From contig JAAUSE010000003.1 in NCBI GenBank assembly GCA_012031925.1, positions 1 through 52,989 of the forward strand: a DNA stretch of 52,989 nucleotides, in the 5' to 3' direction. Under the pieces are notes generated by a model, which saw only the letters and a list, made by a program, of their open reading frames with translations, was not told where the DNA came from and made no database searches. Both the position numbers and the translations under genes were made by a program. Shown here in pieces: positions 7,377-16,403 of the stretch. The stretch is from Candidatus Altimarinota bacterium (GTDB taxonomy: Bacteria > Patescibacteriota > JACMRA01). The stretch's first letter is position 1, and every line of letters begins with the position of its first letter.

Positions 7377-10300
7377 ATGCTAAACAGTGAGTTGGACGTA
7401 ATTAGGTTCTGGAAAGAAAATGATATTTTTCAAAAAAGTATCGAACAAAATAAGACTGGAGAAAGTTATGTTTTTTTGGACGGACCTCCTTTCGTTACTG
7501 GAATGCCCCATCTTGGACATCTTTCAACAGGATTTCCAAAAGATATTTTTCCTCGTTTTTGGACTCAAAAAGGCAAATATTGTATAAGGCGTTGGGGTTG
7601 GGATTGTCATGGTCTACCAATTGAGAATTTAGTTCAAAAAGAATTGAATATTAAAGACAAAAGAGAAATCGAAGAAACTATTGGTGTGGAAAAATTTAAT
7701 GAAACAGCCAAAGCTAATATAAAGGGTTTTGATTCTTCTTGGAGACTAACAATTGAAAGAAGTGGCAGATGGGTGGATATGGATAATCAATACCGAACGA
7801 TGGATATTGATTATATGGAATCTGTTTGGTGGGGGTTAGGTCAACTCTGGCAAAAGGACTCCTTTACAAAGATTATCGAGTTGGTATGTACTCACCTTCA
7901 ATGGGAGCAACTCTTTCTCATATGGAGATAGCAGATGATATAAAATATATTGATGAGACTTTGGAAACCCCTATTATTAGGTTTCAAGTACAAGATAGCT
8001 CAGCCAAAAAACTACTCAAAAAAGTTCATGAAGAAGTTGCTTTTAATTATTCTGAACAACTTCGTTACAAAATTGATGTAGAAAAAAGGATTCAAACTTT
8101 GGAGAACCTTGATGACTCCAAAAAAAGAACCAGCCTACAAGAGTTACTAAATTCAGATAGTAAGGAATTTAGTGGTTTAGAATGGGAAAATTTTCAAACA
8201 GACCTAGAAGCTGAACAAGAGTTAAATCATCTTCAAGATCAATTAGAAGTAATTGAAGCTAATATAAAGTCACTTGAAAACTTCAAAAAAATCACTTCAA
8301 CCCAATCTGCTCTAAATCTTCTTGTTTGGACTACTACTCCTTGGACTTTACCAGTCAATGTAGCTTTGGGCGTGGGGCCAGAGATTGAATATTCTGTATT
8401 TTATTTGGGGCAAACACAGGAATTAGTAATTGTTGCAGAAAAAAAAGCTATTGATACAATCAACCTTATCCTCAATTCAGACATTATCAACACCAAAGAA
8501 ATTCAATCCAAACTCGACTCAATAAGTAATTCTAGCGAATATTTTGAATTACTTGAAGTAAATATAACAAAAATAGCAAGTTTACTTGGCACAGATCTTG
8601 AAGGTTTAATTTACAAGCCACCATTCCAAAACCATCAAAGTATTCCTTCATACGAAGAAAAAGCCAACATGTACAAAGTCTACACAACTCAAGTTGTGAC
8701 TGACACTGATGGTACTGGTATCCTTCATATTGCCCCAGCTTATGGAGTAGATGATTTTGATATCAAAAAAAGCAGGGGACTACCAATACTAACATGTCTC
8801 AATGAATACGGTGAAGTCCAAGATAATCTTGATGAATCACTCAAACCAATTTTTGGTAAACACTTTAGCCAAACTGGTTCACTTATTTTAGACTTACTCG
8901 AAAAAAACAAAAAGCTCTTTGCCAAACTACTCTACACTCACAAATATCCTGTGTTTAGTAGAGACAATCAGAAAGTATACTATTCTGCTCAAGAGAATTG
9001 GTTTATTGGTGAAACAAAATTCTTGGAAGAATCTTTGATCCAAAATGACAAAATAAATTGGTATCCATCTCATTTCAAAGAAGGTCGATTCAAAAAAGGT
9101 CTAGAAACAGCACCAGACTGGTGTATATCCAGAAATAGATATTGGGGTAATCCTATCCCAATATGGCAAACTGAAGACAAGTCCAAAACAATCTTTATAG
9201 ATAGTATTGAAAAACTTTCCAAACTAGCCAAAAACCCAATATACAAAATAATTAATTCTCGCAATCTTGATCCAAAAATTTACGAAAACAGTAAAGTTGT
9301 TATTTTCACAGATGGTCATAACAAGCTACCATTAGGAATTAGTGCTTCACAATATAGATCCAAAAGCCTTTCTGAACTTCGCAAAATAAAAGATTTGGAT
9401 ATGAGTAAGTTTTCTAACATAGCTCAAAGCATACTGGACGAAATGCTGGAATTATTTGAAAAGTATAATACTATTCAGACTCTATTCAATGACTATGAAC
9501 AACAATTATGGACTACTTGGATCTATAATCTTCATCCAGATTCCAAAAAAATTGCTCGCAATATTTATTTTTACAAAAAAATTACAAAAGATCCTACTGG
9601 AGATTGGGAATCAACCAAAAGTATTAATTTGCTAGATCTTCACAGACCTTACATAGATGATATTATTCTTCAAGATGAAGTAGAAAACGAGTATTATAGA
9701 GTTGAAGAAGTTATGGATTGTTGGGTTGAATCTGGTTCTATGCCTTGGGCTTCATATCACTATCCCTTCGAAAACAAAGAGTTTATAGAGTCTAATATTC
9801 CAGCTGATTATATTGTCGAGTATGAAGGACAAATTAGAGGCTGGTTCCATGCTCTTCATGTTCTTTCAACTGGAATTTTTGGCAAAAACTCTTTTAAAAA
9901 TGTTCATGTTCATGGAACACTCCTTGGTTATGATGGCAAAAAAATGTCCAAATCCAAAGGTAATTATAGACCGACTGAAGAATATTTTCAAAAATATGGT
10001 AGCGATGCTCTTAGGTTATATTTCACTTCTAACCCTTATTTTGAGGGGGAGTCTTTGACCCTCAATGAAAAAGACATGCAAGCAGTTTTTAGAGGCTCCA
10101 CATTACTTTTGGCAAACAGTATTAAATACATAGATTTTGTACTTGGTCAATATGCAAGAAGAGAACTCCCCAAAGCTTTTAACCATCCACTCAACAGCTG
10201 GTGGTATAACTACAATCAATATTTTGCCAAAGAACTAACGACCAAACTTGAAAACTACAATCTCACAGAAGCTTCAAGAATGATTTTGCCATACATCAAC

Positions 10301-11038
10301 GATCTCTCTACTTGGTATATCCGTCGCTCTAAGGATCTTCTTGGTGAATATGGTCTTGAAGTAGCTAGTTGTCTCAAACAAACCTGCAAAATTTTTGCTA
10401 TAAGTACTGCTAGTATTCAACCATTCAACAGTGAAAGAATTTGGTCAATAATCAAAGACATAAATGATCCTGAATCAGTTCATTTAACTAAAATCCCAAC
10501 TTTACCAGCAATTAGTGATAAACAAAAAACCACTTTGGATACTATGCAAAAATTCCGCGATTTAGTTAGTATTATTCACAGTATCCGCAAAGAAAAATCA
10601 ATTCGTGTGAGACAACCATTGTACGGCGATTTTGATAAACTAGAGCTAGATAACATAATGAAGGATATTCTCAAAAAAGAATGCAATCTAATTGATAAAG
10701 ACCTCTCTAGGATGGAAGGAGAAATTTGGCAAACAGATGAATATTTTGGAGTAGTTAAAATAGATCTTGTAATTGACACTAACCTATCAGTTCTTGGTTA
10801 CACTAGAGACTTTGAAAGAGCAGTTCAATCATTTCGTAAAAAACAAGGCTTTCGTCCTAATCAGTTAGTTAGTATGAAATGGCAGATTACTGAAGTCAAA
10901 GATGAAGAAATCTTAGAAAAAGTTCTCAAAAACATCAATTGGTCCAAACTTAATATCGAAGTCAAATGGGTAGAAGATCTGGATAATCTTGACAAATCGT
11001 TTGAGGTCAAAGACTTGGTCAAAGTATTGGTAGACTAA
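7377..11038 (+). CDS. ileS: Isoleucyl-tRNA synthetase with two insertions (frameshifted)
   Basis: Class I synthetase for isoleucine. Signature motifs are HLGH at residues 45-48 and KKMSKSKG near residue 857; WTTTPWTLP marks the editing domain. The frame changes at 7856-7857: restoring a third G to the GG gives LWQKGLLYKDYRVG and joins both parts into about 1220 residues. That is longer than most IleRS. Two stretches are unusual: a charged coiled-coil-like segment of roughly 100 residues before the editing motif (DNA 7995-8310), and about 150 residues between NPIPIW and DLHRPYIDDI (DNA 9180-9640). The start is the ATG at 7377; TTGACA lies 57 nt upstream. Confidence 0.95.
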
Positions 11039-11061
11039 ACACACAAACTATAATTTCATAT

Positions 11062-11092
11062 TGAACCTTACTTACAAAGGTAGGGCTCAATC
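11062..11092 (+). terminator. Possible terminator after ileS
   Basis: ATTGAACCTTAC pairs with GTAGGGCTCAAT with one mismatch and one wobble. Only a weak T-tract follows, so efficiency is uncertain. Confidence 0.4.
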
Positions 11093-11094
11093 AT

Positions 11095-11123
11095 TTGACC
11101 AAAGTATTTTTTTGGTGTATACT
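11095..11123 (+). promoter_or_regulatory. Promoter of the NYN nuclease gene
   Basis: TTGACC, 17-nt spacer, TATACT. It gives a leader of roughly 60 nt before the ATG at 11192, unlike the leaderless neighbours. Confidence 0.6.
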
Positions 11124-11191
11124 CAAGTTACTTTAAAACATTTTAAGTTACAGAACTATATTGTTCACATTTTAAAACATTTTTCTTACAT

Positions 11192-11857
11192 ATGGCTAAC
11201 AAAGAAGGGTTTGTGCCACCCAAAAATACTAGCGATCTAGTTGCACATCTTAACAAAACTATCAAAAACAAAAAAGTCTCAATTTATATTGACTCTGCCA
11301 ACTTATATTTTGCATCCAATGTAGCCAAACTCAAAATAGATTTTATCCAATTCGCCAAATGGTTCAAAAAAAATTGCAAATTAACCGGTCTAAACTTTTA
11401 CACAGCATTTAATCCAGATGATCCCAAGCAATTAACTTTTCTCAAAGAATTAGAAGATGAAGGTTATCGTATCGTCAAAAAACCGATCAAGGTATTTGAA
11501 ACCAGTAAAAAAGGTAATATGGATATCGAACTAGCGGTGGACGCTTTATTACAAAAAGATATGTACGAAACTTTGATTCTTCTCAGTGGAGATGGTGATT
11601 TTAGTTACTTGGTTCAAGCTCTTGCAGCTTTAGGCAGAGAAACAATTATTATAGGAATTGGTGGATTCACATCTTATGAGCTACACCAAGAAGCCAGTGA
11701 TTACTTTTTCCTCAATAGAATTACTTCAGTTTGGCAAAAACCTCGCTCAAGGAAAAAAACTACCAAAAAACAACCCCAAATGACCAACAAAAAGAATACC
11801 AAAAACAACACAAAACCAACAAATAACCCTTCCCAAGACTTGAAGATATTTTTTTAG
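11192..11857 (+). CDS. NYN-domain (LabA/DUF88-like) ribonuclease
   Basis: 221 residues. Residues about 27-175 form a PIN-like NYN domain. YIDSANLY carries the first acidic residue, GNMDIELAVDAL the second, and LLSGDGDFSYLV the last conserved Asp pair; GIGGFTSYEL closes the fold. Such proteins are metal-dependent RNases or RNA-binding regulators. The C-terminal 40 residues are very basic (repeated KKTTKK and NKKNTKNN), fitting nucleic acid binding. The target RNA is unknown. It faces the convergent small membrane gene at 11877-12128. Confidence 0.8.
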   Translation: MANKEGFVPPKNTSDLVAHLNKTIKNKKVSIYIDSANLYFASNVAKLKIDFIQFAKWFKKNCKLTGLNFYTAFNPDDPKQLTFLKELEDEGYRIVKKPIKVFETSKKGNMDIELAVDALLQKDMYETLILLSGDGDFSYLVQALAALGRETIIIGIGGFTSYELHQEASDYFFLNRITSVWQKPRSRKKTTKKQPQMTNKKNTKNNTKPTNNPSQDLKIFF

Positions 11858-11876
11858 GTATTATTAGGAAAGAGGT

Positions 11877-12128
11877 CTATTGAATTTTTGGTAACTCCAA
11901 AATAGGAGCAGTAGGCTCCAAAGGAGAATTCTCATCAGTTTGCTCACCTTCACTATCTTGATTACTTTGTTTTGTCTCAATAATTGTTGTTTCTGTAATT
12001 TCTGAAGATTTGTCTTTTGTGATATTTCTAACTACCAGAACCAAAGCTATTAATACTACAAATAGAGTAAGTATAATCACTATGTAAATTTTGAAATTAT
12101 TCCAAAAAGCGGAAATTTTTTTAGTCAT
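11877..12128 (-). CDS. Small single-pass membrane protein, 83 aa
   Basis: A short basic N-terminus is followed by one transmembrane helix at about residues 14-34 (YIVIILTLFVVLIALVLVV). The tail is acidic and Ser/Thr/Glu-rich and probably lies outside the cell, ending in PTAPILELPKIQ. No family recognised. It converges with the NYN gene, with 19 nt between the stop codons. Confidence 0.5.
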   Translation of the reverse strand: MTKKISAFWNNFKIYIVIILTLFVVLIALVLVVRNITKDKSSEITETTIIETKQSNQDSEGEQTDENSPLEPTAPILELPKIQ

Positions 12129-12232
12129 ACTAATCTAATTAACAGTAAAAATGATTTTGTAATTACCTGCAAGTTTTTATTATTAAACTACCTTAGAGAC
12201 TCTTAAGTATGCCTAATTTTGAGTTTGTGATA

Positions 12233-12261
12233 TTGACATAAATAAATATTTATATTATGCT
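12233..12261 (+). promoter_or_regulatory. Promoter of the small ORF at 12276
   Basis: Near-consensus TTGACA, 17-nt spacer, TATGCT. It drives the short transcript that ends at the terminator at 12428-12457. Confidence 0.75.
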
Positions 12262-12275
12262 ACTAGCATCAATCT

Positions 12276-12416
12276 GTGGAATATAATACTATACCTATAT
12301 TTCTGTTAGGACTCTTTGGTGCCAGTTGTATGATTGGTTTAGTGGGACTACTAAAACCATACCATCTACAAAAAGAAAGTCAAGTAAATAAGGGTAAACC
12401 CCACTGGGTAAAATAA
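12276..12416 (+). CDS. Very small membrane protein, 46 aa (GTG start)
   Basis: The reading frame begins with GTG at 12276 and encodes a hydrophobic stretch (IPIFLLGLFGASCMIGLVGLL) followed by a basic tail ending in GKPHWVK. A clear promoter ends 14 nt upstream and a strong terminator follows, so the unit is transcribed for this gene or as a small RNA. An in-frame stop lies just upstream, fixing the earliest start. No Shine-Dalgarno sequence. The function is unknown; it could be a small regulatory or toxin-like membrane peptide, but nothing in the sequence proves that. Confidence 0.5.
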   Translation: MEYNTIPIFLLGLFGASCMIGLVGLLKPYHLQKESQVNKGKPHWVK

Positions 12417-12427
12417 TTTTACCTATC

Positions 12428-12457
12428 AGCGACCTATTAAATATGGGTCGCTTTTTG
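12428..12457 (+). terminator. Intrinsic terminator
   Basis: AGCGACC pairs with GGTCGCT around an AT-rich loop and is followed by TTTT. It ends the small transcript started at about 12268. The next 190 bases up to the tRNA-Ser promoter show no gene. Confidence 0.85.
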
Positions 12458-12611
12458 TGATTCTTTATCACAAACTAAAACCTATTCAAATTTTTTATCT
12501 TTTTTTAGTAATTCACCATACCTTACTTCATGATACTCAAAAGTTGTACTCATTTATTCTCCCAACTTAGAACTAAAAAATAAAGTCATTATTAGGCGAG
12601 ATTCACAATGC

Positions 12612-12640
12612 TTGACAAATACATATAAATCCATTAATTT
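12612..12640 (+). promoter_or_regulatory. Promoter of the tRNA-Ser/tRNA-Gln unit
   Basis: TTGACA, 17-nt spacer, TAATTT. The -10 box ends 7 nt before the first base of tRNA-Ser, so transcription should start at the mature tRNA 5-prime end. Confidence 0.65.
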
Positions 12641-12647
12641 GCTTGAT

Positions 12648-12735
12648 GGAAGTGTGACCGAGCGGTTTAAGGAGCCTGTCTTGAAAACAGGTGTGTAGCA
12701 ATACACCGAGGGTTCAAATCCCTCCGCTTCCGCCA
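12648..12735 (+). tRNA. tRNA-Ser (UGA)
   Basis: Acceptor GGAAGTG pairs with CGCTTCC. The anticodon stem CCTGT/ACAGG encloses TGA. A long variable arm (GTGTAGCAATACAC) marks a class II serine tRNA. The T-arm GAGGGTTCAAATCCCTC is canonical, and discriminator G plus CCA is encoded at 12732-12735. Confidence 0.95.
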
Positions 12736-12761
12736 CTAGCTGCCCGGCAATGAGGGCCCAT

Positions 12762-12858
12762 GCTCTCAATCACAAATTTTGTGAAGAAGAAAGTATAGCT
12801 AGTAGCTTAGCTTTGCTGAGTTAATAGTTATACTTTCTACACAAAATTGATTGAAAGC
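12762..12858 (+). repeat. 97-nt long-stem hairpin between two tRNA genes
   Basis: Arms pair almost completely. GCTCTCAATCA with TGATTGAAAGC has one mismatch. ATTTTGTG (12776-12783) pairs with CACAAAAT (12840-12847). AGAAAGTATAGCTA (12788-12801) pairs with TAGTTATACTTTCT (12825-12838) with one wobble. CTTAGC/GCTGAG closes the tip. There is a 3-nt bulge and a small internal loop. It is likely co-transcribed with both tRNAs. It could be a MITE-like insertion, an RNase III-type processing site or a small RNA; one copy only is seen here. Confidence 0.75.
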
Positions 12859-12869
12859 TGGTAATGAAT

Positions 12870-12943
12870 TCGGAGATCGTCTAACGGTAGGACAACAGGT
12901 TTTGGTTCTGTCAATCGGGGTTCGATTCCCTGTCTCCGAACCA
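12870..12943 (+). tRNA. tRNA-Gln (UUG)
   Basis: Acceptor TCGGAGA pairs with TCTCCGA. Anticodon stem ACAGG/TCTGT holds loop TTTTGGT with anticodon TTG. T-arm GGGGTTCGATTCCCT is canonical. Discriminator A and CCA are encoded. It has no promoter of its own, so it is read through from tRNA-Ser. Confidence 0.95.
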
Positions 12944-12950
12944 TCATAAC

Positions 12951-12975
12951 ACCTCTCTATCAGAGGTTATTTTTG
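12951..12975 (+). terminator. Terminator of the tRNA unit
   Basis: ACCTCT pairs with AGAGGT around CTATC, then a T-rich tract. It lies 8 nt after the tRNA-Gln CCA. Confidence 0.75.
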
Positions 12976-13048
12976 TTTTCTAAAATAGATTAAGTATAGC
13001 CCAATACCTTGCATGTTTTTCTTATAATAAACCACCTTCTCTGATAAA

Positions 13049-13867
13049 TCAGTTCTGATCCAAGTTAAGAAGCAAGCTTAACAAAAATATTCCAAGCCCA
13101 ACTAACGTTATAGAAGCTCCTGCTGGAATATCCAAAAACCAACTCAAAACCAAACCACACCACACTCCAAAAACCGAAAAAAATACAGAAAGCATATGGC
13201 TTTTTACAAAACCTAATTTGTATTGAAAACTAGTAGCAACTGGTATAACCATCAACCCACTTACCAAAAGACCACCAATGATATCGACACTAATAGCAAC
13301 AACAACTGAAGCTAAGATTACCAGAGCAAAATTCACAACCCCTACTTTAATACCCATACTCATTGCAATCTCTTCATCAAAAACTGTATTAATTATATTC
13401 CTATAGTTGAGCATTAAGAAACTTACTAAGACCAACCCAACCATACTAATCAACCATAAAGATCTAGTATCAACCACATAAATACTTCCAAAGAGCAAAC
13501 TCTCAATACTTCTACCCAAACCAATTTTTTGTTGCAAAATTGACAGAACTGAAAGTGAGCCTACAATAAAAAGTATCAAAGATGTTTCAGGCTTGAGGAT
13601 CTTCTTTACACGAAACCATTCTATCATAACACCAACAGCAACCGCCAAAATAATTCCTAGAAAAGATGACCAAATACCAAGAATCAAACCTATACCAATC
13701 CCCAAAAGAGCTACATGAGAAACACCATCACTAAGTCCTGAATACCTTTTGACTACCATAAATTGACCAATCAAAGGTGCAACAACAGCCAAAATTGTCC
13801 CAGCTAAAAAAGCATTTATAAAAAATCTATATTCAAATATTTCAAGTAGATTACTAATTACAGTCAT
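13049..13867 (-). CDS. znuB: ABC-3 type metal transporter permease (ZnuB/MntB-like)
   Basis: 272 residues with about eight hydrophobic helices. It is the inner-membrane channel of a zinc or manganese importer. Family markers include VVKRYSGLSDGVSHVALLGI (residues about 38-57, the coupling region) and DIIGGLLVSGLMVIPVATSF in the third quarter. The stop is 2 nt from the ATP-binding gene upstream, and the substrate-binding gene precedes that, giving operon order A-C-B. Metal specificity cannot be settled from sequence. Confidence 0.88.
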   Translation of the reverse strand: MTVISNLLEIFEYRFFINAFLAGTILAVVAPLIGQFMVVKRYSGLSDGVSHVALLGIGIGLILGIWSSFLGIILAVAVGVMIEWFRVKKILKPETSLILFIVGSLSVLSILQQKIGLGRSIESLLFGSIYVVDTRSLWLISMVGLVLVSFLMLNYRNIINTVFDEEIAMSMGIKVGVVNFALVILASVVVAISVDIIGGLLVSGLMVIPVATSFQYKLGFVKSHMLSVFFSVFGVWCGLVLSWFLDIPAGASITLVGLGIFLLSLLLNLDQN

Positions 13868-13869
13868 AT

Positions 13870-14547
13870 TTATTTGTGTATATGTTCATAATGAGCTCTT
13901 TCATCACATAGAGTTGTTTTATTAATACAAAGAACCCTATCAACAATTTGATCAAAGCCATCAAGATCGTGAGTAATATGAAGTATTGAAATATCAGTTG
14001 TAGTACTAAGCTCTTTCAAAAAAGTAAACAAACTCTTTCTAGATTTATCATCAATTCCACTAGTTGGCTCATCAAGTATTAATAATTTGGGATTGTTTAT
14101 CAAAGATCGAGCAATAAAAACTCTCTGCCTTTGGCCACCAGAAAGATCACCAATTAACTTACCCAATACGTCATTAATATCAACTAATTCGACCACCTGC
14201 TTTAATCTTTTTTGCTTATTCAACCCTTTTGGATTAAGCCAACCATTTTCAATAACCTCTCTAACCGTAATTGGCATTTCTGCAATTTTTTGACCAGAGC
14301 CTTGTGGTAAATAACCAATTTTATACCATTCATTAATTTTTTTTTGTTGCCTACCAAACAATTCAATTTGACCTGAGTTCATTTTTTTAATACCCAAAAT
14401 TAATTTGATAAGTGTAGATTTACCACTCCCATTCTCTCCAACAATAGCCACATACTCACCTTCAACCAACTCAAAATCTAAGCCATCGAGAACAGTATGC
14501 TCTCCATAACCAAAACTAAGATCACTAATTTTTACAATCGGCGTCAT
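13870..14547 (-). CDS. znuC: ABC transporter ATP-binding protein for metal uptake (ZnuC-like)
   Basis: 225 residues; the cytoplasmic ATPase that powers import through the permease encoded next to it. Walker A is GENGSGKST (about residues 36-44), the Q-loop is YLPQGS, the ABC signature is LSGGQRQRV, Walker B is LLILDEPTSGID, and the H-loop histidine is in ILHITHD. All ATPase motifs are intact. It sits 6 nt downstream of the binding-protein gene. Confidence 0.92.
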   Translation of the reverse strand: MTPIVKISDLSFGYGEHTVLDGLDFELVEGEYVAIVGENGSGKSTLIKLILGIKKMNSGQIELFGRQQKKINEWYKIGYLPQGSGQKIAEMPITVREVIENGWLNPKGLNKQKRLKQVVELVDINDVLGKLIGDLSGGQRQRVFIARSLINNPKLLILDEPTSGIDDKSRKSLFTFLKELSTTTDISILHITHDLDGFDQIVDRVLCINKTTLCDERAHYEHIHK

Positions 14548-14553
14548 TTATCA

Positions 14554-15516
14554 TTATTTATTACATTGCAAAGCAACTGTCAAAGATTTCTCATTCTCTT
14601 TCATAAAACCAACATAATCTCCAAACTCTTCAAGTTGGGAAGTTGTTGGTGATTCCATACTATACAACACTTCAACGCTTGAGTTAGTTTCGTTAGCAAT
14701 AGTTTTGGCAAAATCATCACTAACTTGTGTCTCAAACAAAATCACATTTATACGAGCATCTTCAACAATCTTAGACAATTCGATAATTTTTTGAGGGCTA
14801 GGCTCTTCACTTGGATCAATACCACTAATAGGAAAAATTTCAAAATTATAACGATTTCCCAAATAATCAAAAGCATCGTGCGAAGTAACAATTTTATTCA
14901 CTAAACATTGTTCCAAGTTTTTGGCAAGCGATGTATCAAGAAGATCCAAATTTTGAATATATATCTGAGAATTAGTTTCGTATAATCTTGAATTAGTGGA
15001 GTCAAGTAAAGAAAGTTCAATTGCTACAACCTTCGCCAAAGCTTGCATATTTTGAGGATCCATCCAGACATGAGGGTCAAAGCTCTTATGGTGTTTTTCA
15101 CCTTTCTCATCAACCCCTTCCTCTTTATGTTCAGTTTCATTTTCCTCACCTATTTCAAGCAAATCAACACTATCTGTTAGGTTAACTAGCCTGATATCTT
15201 TTTGTTTAAGTTTTGGTAAAACATCATCAACCCAACCACTAATTTCATCAAAATATATAAAAATATCAGCATCTTCTATCTCAGCTATTTGCTTGCCAGT
15301 TGGTTCAAAATCGTGAGGATCAACCCCTTGATTATTTACTAGTGTAATCTGAACCTCTTCTTTGGCAATCTGACTAACCAAATCATAGGCAGGATAAATA
15401 TTAGTCACTACTTTCAAATCAGCTTGGTTTTGATCTTTGTCTTGACTATTAAAAATAATTATTCCAAAAACAATAACTACGATAACTACAATCAATAACA
15501 AAATTTTTTTCAACAT
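14554..15516 (-). CDS. znuA: Zinc/manganese-binding solute-binding protein (ZnuA-like)
   Basis: About 320 residues. The start is the ATG at 15514-15516, giving an N-terminal membrane or signal segment (MLKKILLLIVVIVVIVFG). Metal ligands typical of cluster 9 proteins are visible: His in GVDPHDFEPT, the acidic/His-rich loop TEHKEEGVDEKGEKHHKSFD, His in DPHVWMDPQN, His in VTSHDAFDYL, and a C-terminal Glu/Asp site. No lipobox cysteine is present, so it is probably held by the uncleaved N-terminal helix. It is divergent from rnhB, 22 nt away. Confidence 0.88.
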   Translation of the reverse strand: MLKKILLLIVVIVVIVFGIIIFNSQDKDQNQADLKVVTNIYPAYDLVSQIAKEEVQITLVNNQGVDPHDFEPTGKQIAEIEDADIFIYFDEISGWVDDVLPKLKQKDIRLVNLTDSVDLLEIGEENETEHKEEGVDEKGEKHHKSFDPHVWMDPQNMQALAKVVAIELSLLDSTNSRLYETNSQIYIQNLDLLDTSLAKNLEQCLVNKIVTSHDAFDYLGNRYNFEIFPISGIDPSEEPSPQKIIELSKIVEDARINVILFETQVSDDFAKTIANETNSSVEVLYSMESPTTSQLEEFGDYVGFMKENEKSLTVALQCNK

Positions 15517-15538
15517 ATATTTCAAAATTACAACTAAT

Positions 15539-16279
15539 ATGCAAATTGTCAATGTCATAGGAATAGATGAAGTTGGCAGAGGAGCTCTATGTGGACCAGT
15601 ATATATGGCTGGCACCAAACTCTCCTCTGATTATCCCTTATTCACTCAAAAACAATCTACTGAGCAATTTACAAAAAAGTACAAAAATCTTGATTTTGTT
15701 AGAGATAGTAAGCTACTTCAGCCAAAGCTTAGAGAAAAAGCCTGTCAACTAATTTCAACTCACCAAATACCCAACCTAACACTTCAAGCAAATAATTTTT
15801 TGATAGATAAATACGGTATAGGGGTCTGCCTTTCTTTGATGATGAAAATAATTATCTTTTGGCTTTTGGATAAAAATATTCAAATATTCGTAGATGGCAA
15901 AATTAAAATCCGAAATCAATTCAATCCTGACTTGCTTAAAGAAATCTGCAAAGAAAACAATCTCAATATCCCACTCAAGGAATTTAACAAATTAATTATT
16001 AGTGAGAAGTCAGAGAAATCTCTTTTTGAAGACTCAATCAATATAGTTAGAGAAAACAAAGCTGATGATAAATACTTATCAATTGCTCTAGCAAGTAACA
16101 TCGCCAAAGTCCAAAGGGATAGACTTATGCAAAGACTTGATAAAGAGTTCCCAGAATATAATTGGTCTACCAACAAAGGCTACGGCACGCAAATGCATAG
16201 AAAAAAGATCAAAAAAAACCCTTATAATAAATACTTAAGACAAACTTTTTTTAAGCAAAATCATCAAACTAAAAATTAA
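15539..16279 (+). CDS. rnhB: Ribonuclease HII
   Basis: Removes RNA from RNA-DNA hybrids, including misincorporated ribonucleotides. GIDEVGRGALCGPV (residues 8-21) carries the Asp-Glu pair of the active site. DSKLL follows. ADDKYLSIALASNIAKVQRDRLM contains the later acidic residue and family helix, and WSTNKGYGTQMH is the conserved C-terminal loop. About 246 residues, slightly long for the family because of an insertion near residue 40. All key residues are present. Confidence 0.93.
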   Translation: MQIVNVIGIDEVGRGALCGPVYMAGTKLSSDYPLFTQKQSTEQFTKKYKNLDFVRDSKLLQPKLREKACQLISTHQIPNLTLQANNFLIDKYGIGVCLSLMMKIIIFWLLDKNIQIFVDGKIKIRNQFNPDLLKEICKENNLNIPLKEFNKLIISEKSEKSLFEDSINIVRENKADDKYLSIALASNIAKVQRDRLMQRLDKEFPEYNWSTNKGYGTQMHRKKIKKNPYNKYLRQTFFKQNHQTKN

Positions 16280-16403
16280 TTAATTCAAATTAGCAACCAA
16301 AAACATCCCTTGCCAAAATTCAATTTTTTCTATATATTAATTTGCAACAAAATACAATCATTTGCAAATACTTTTTTTTCAATTAAACTATTGATTATTT
16401 ATT

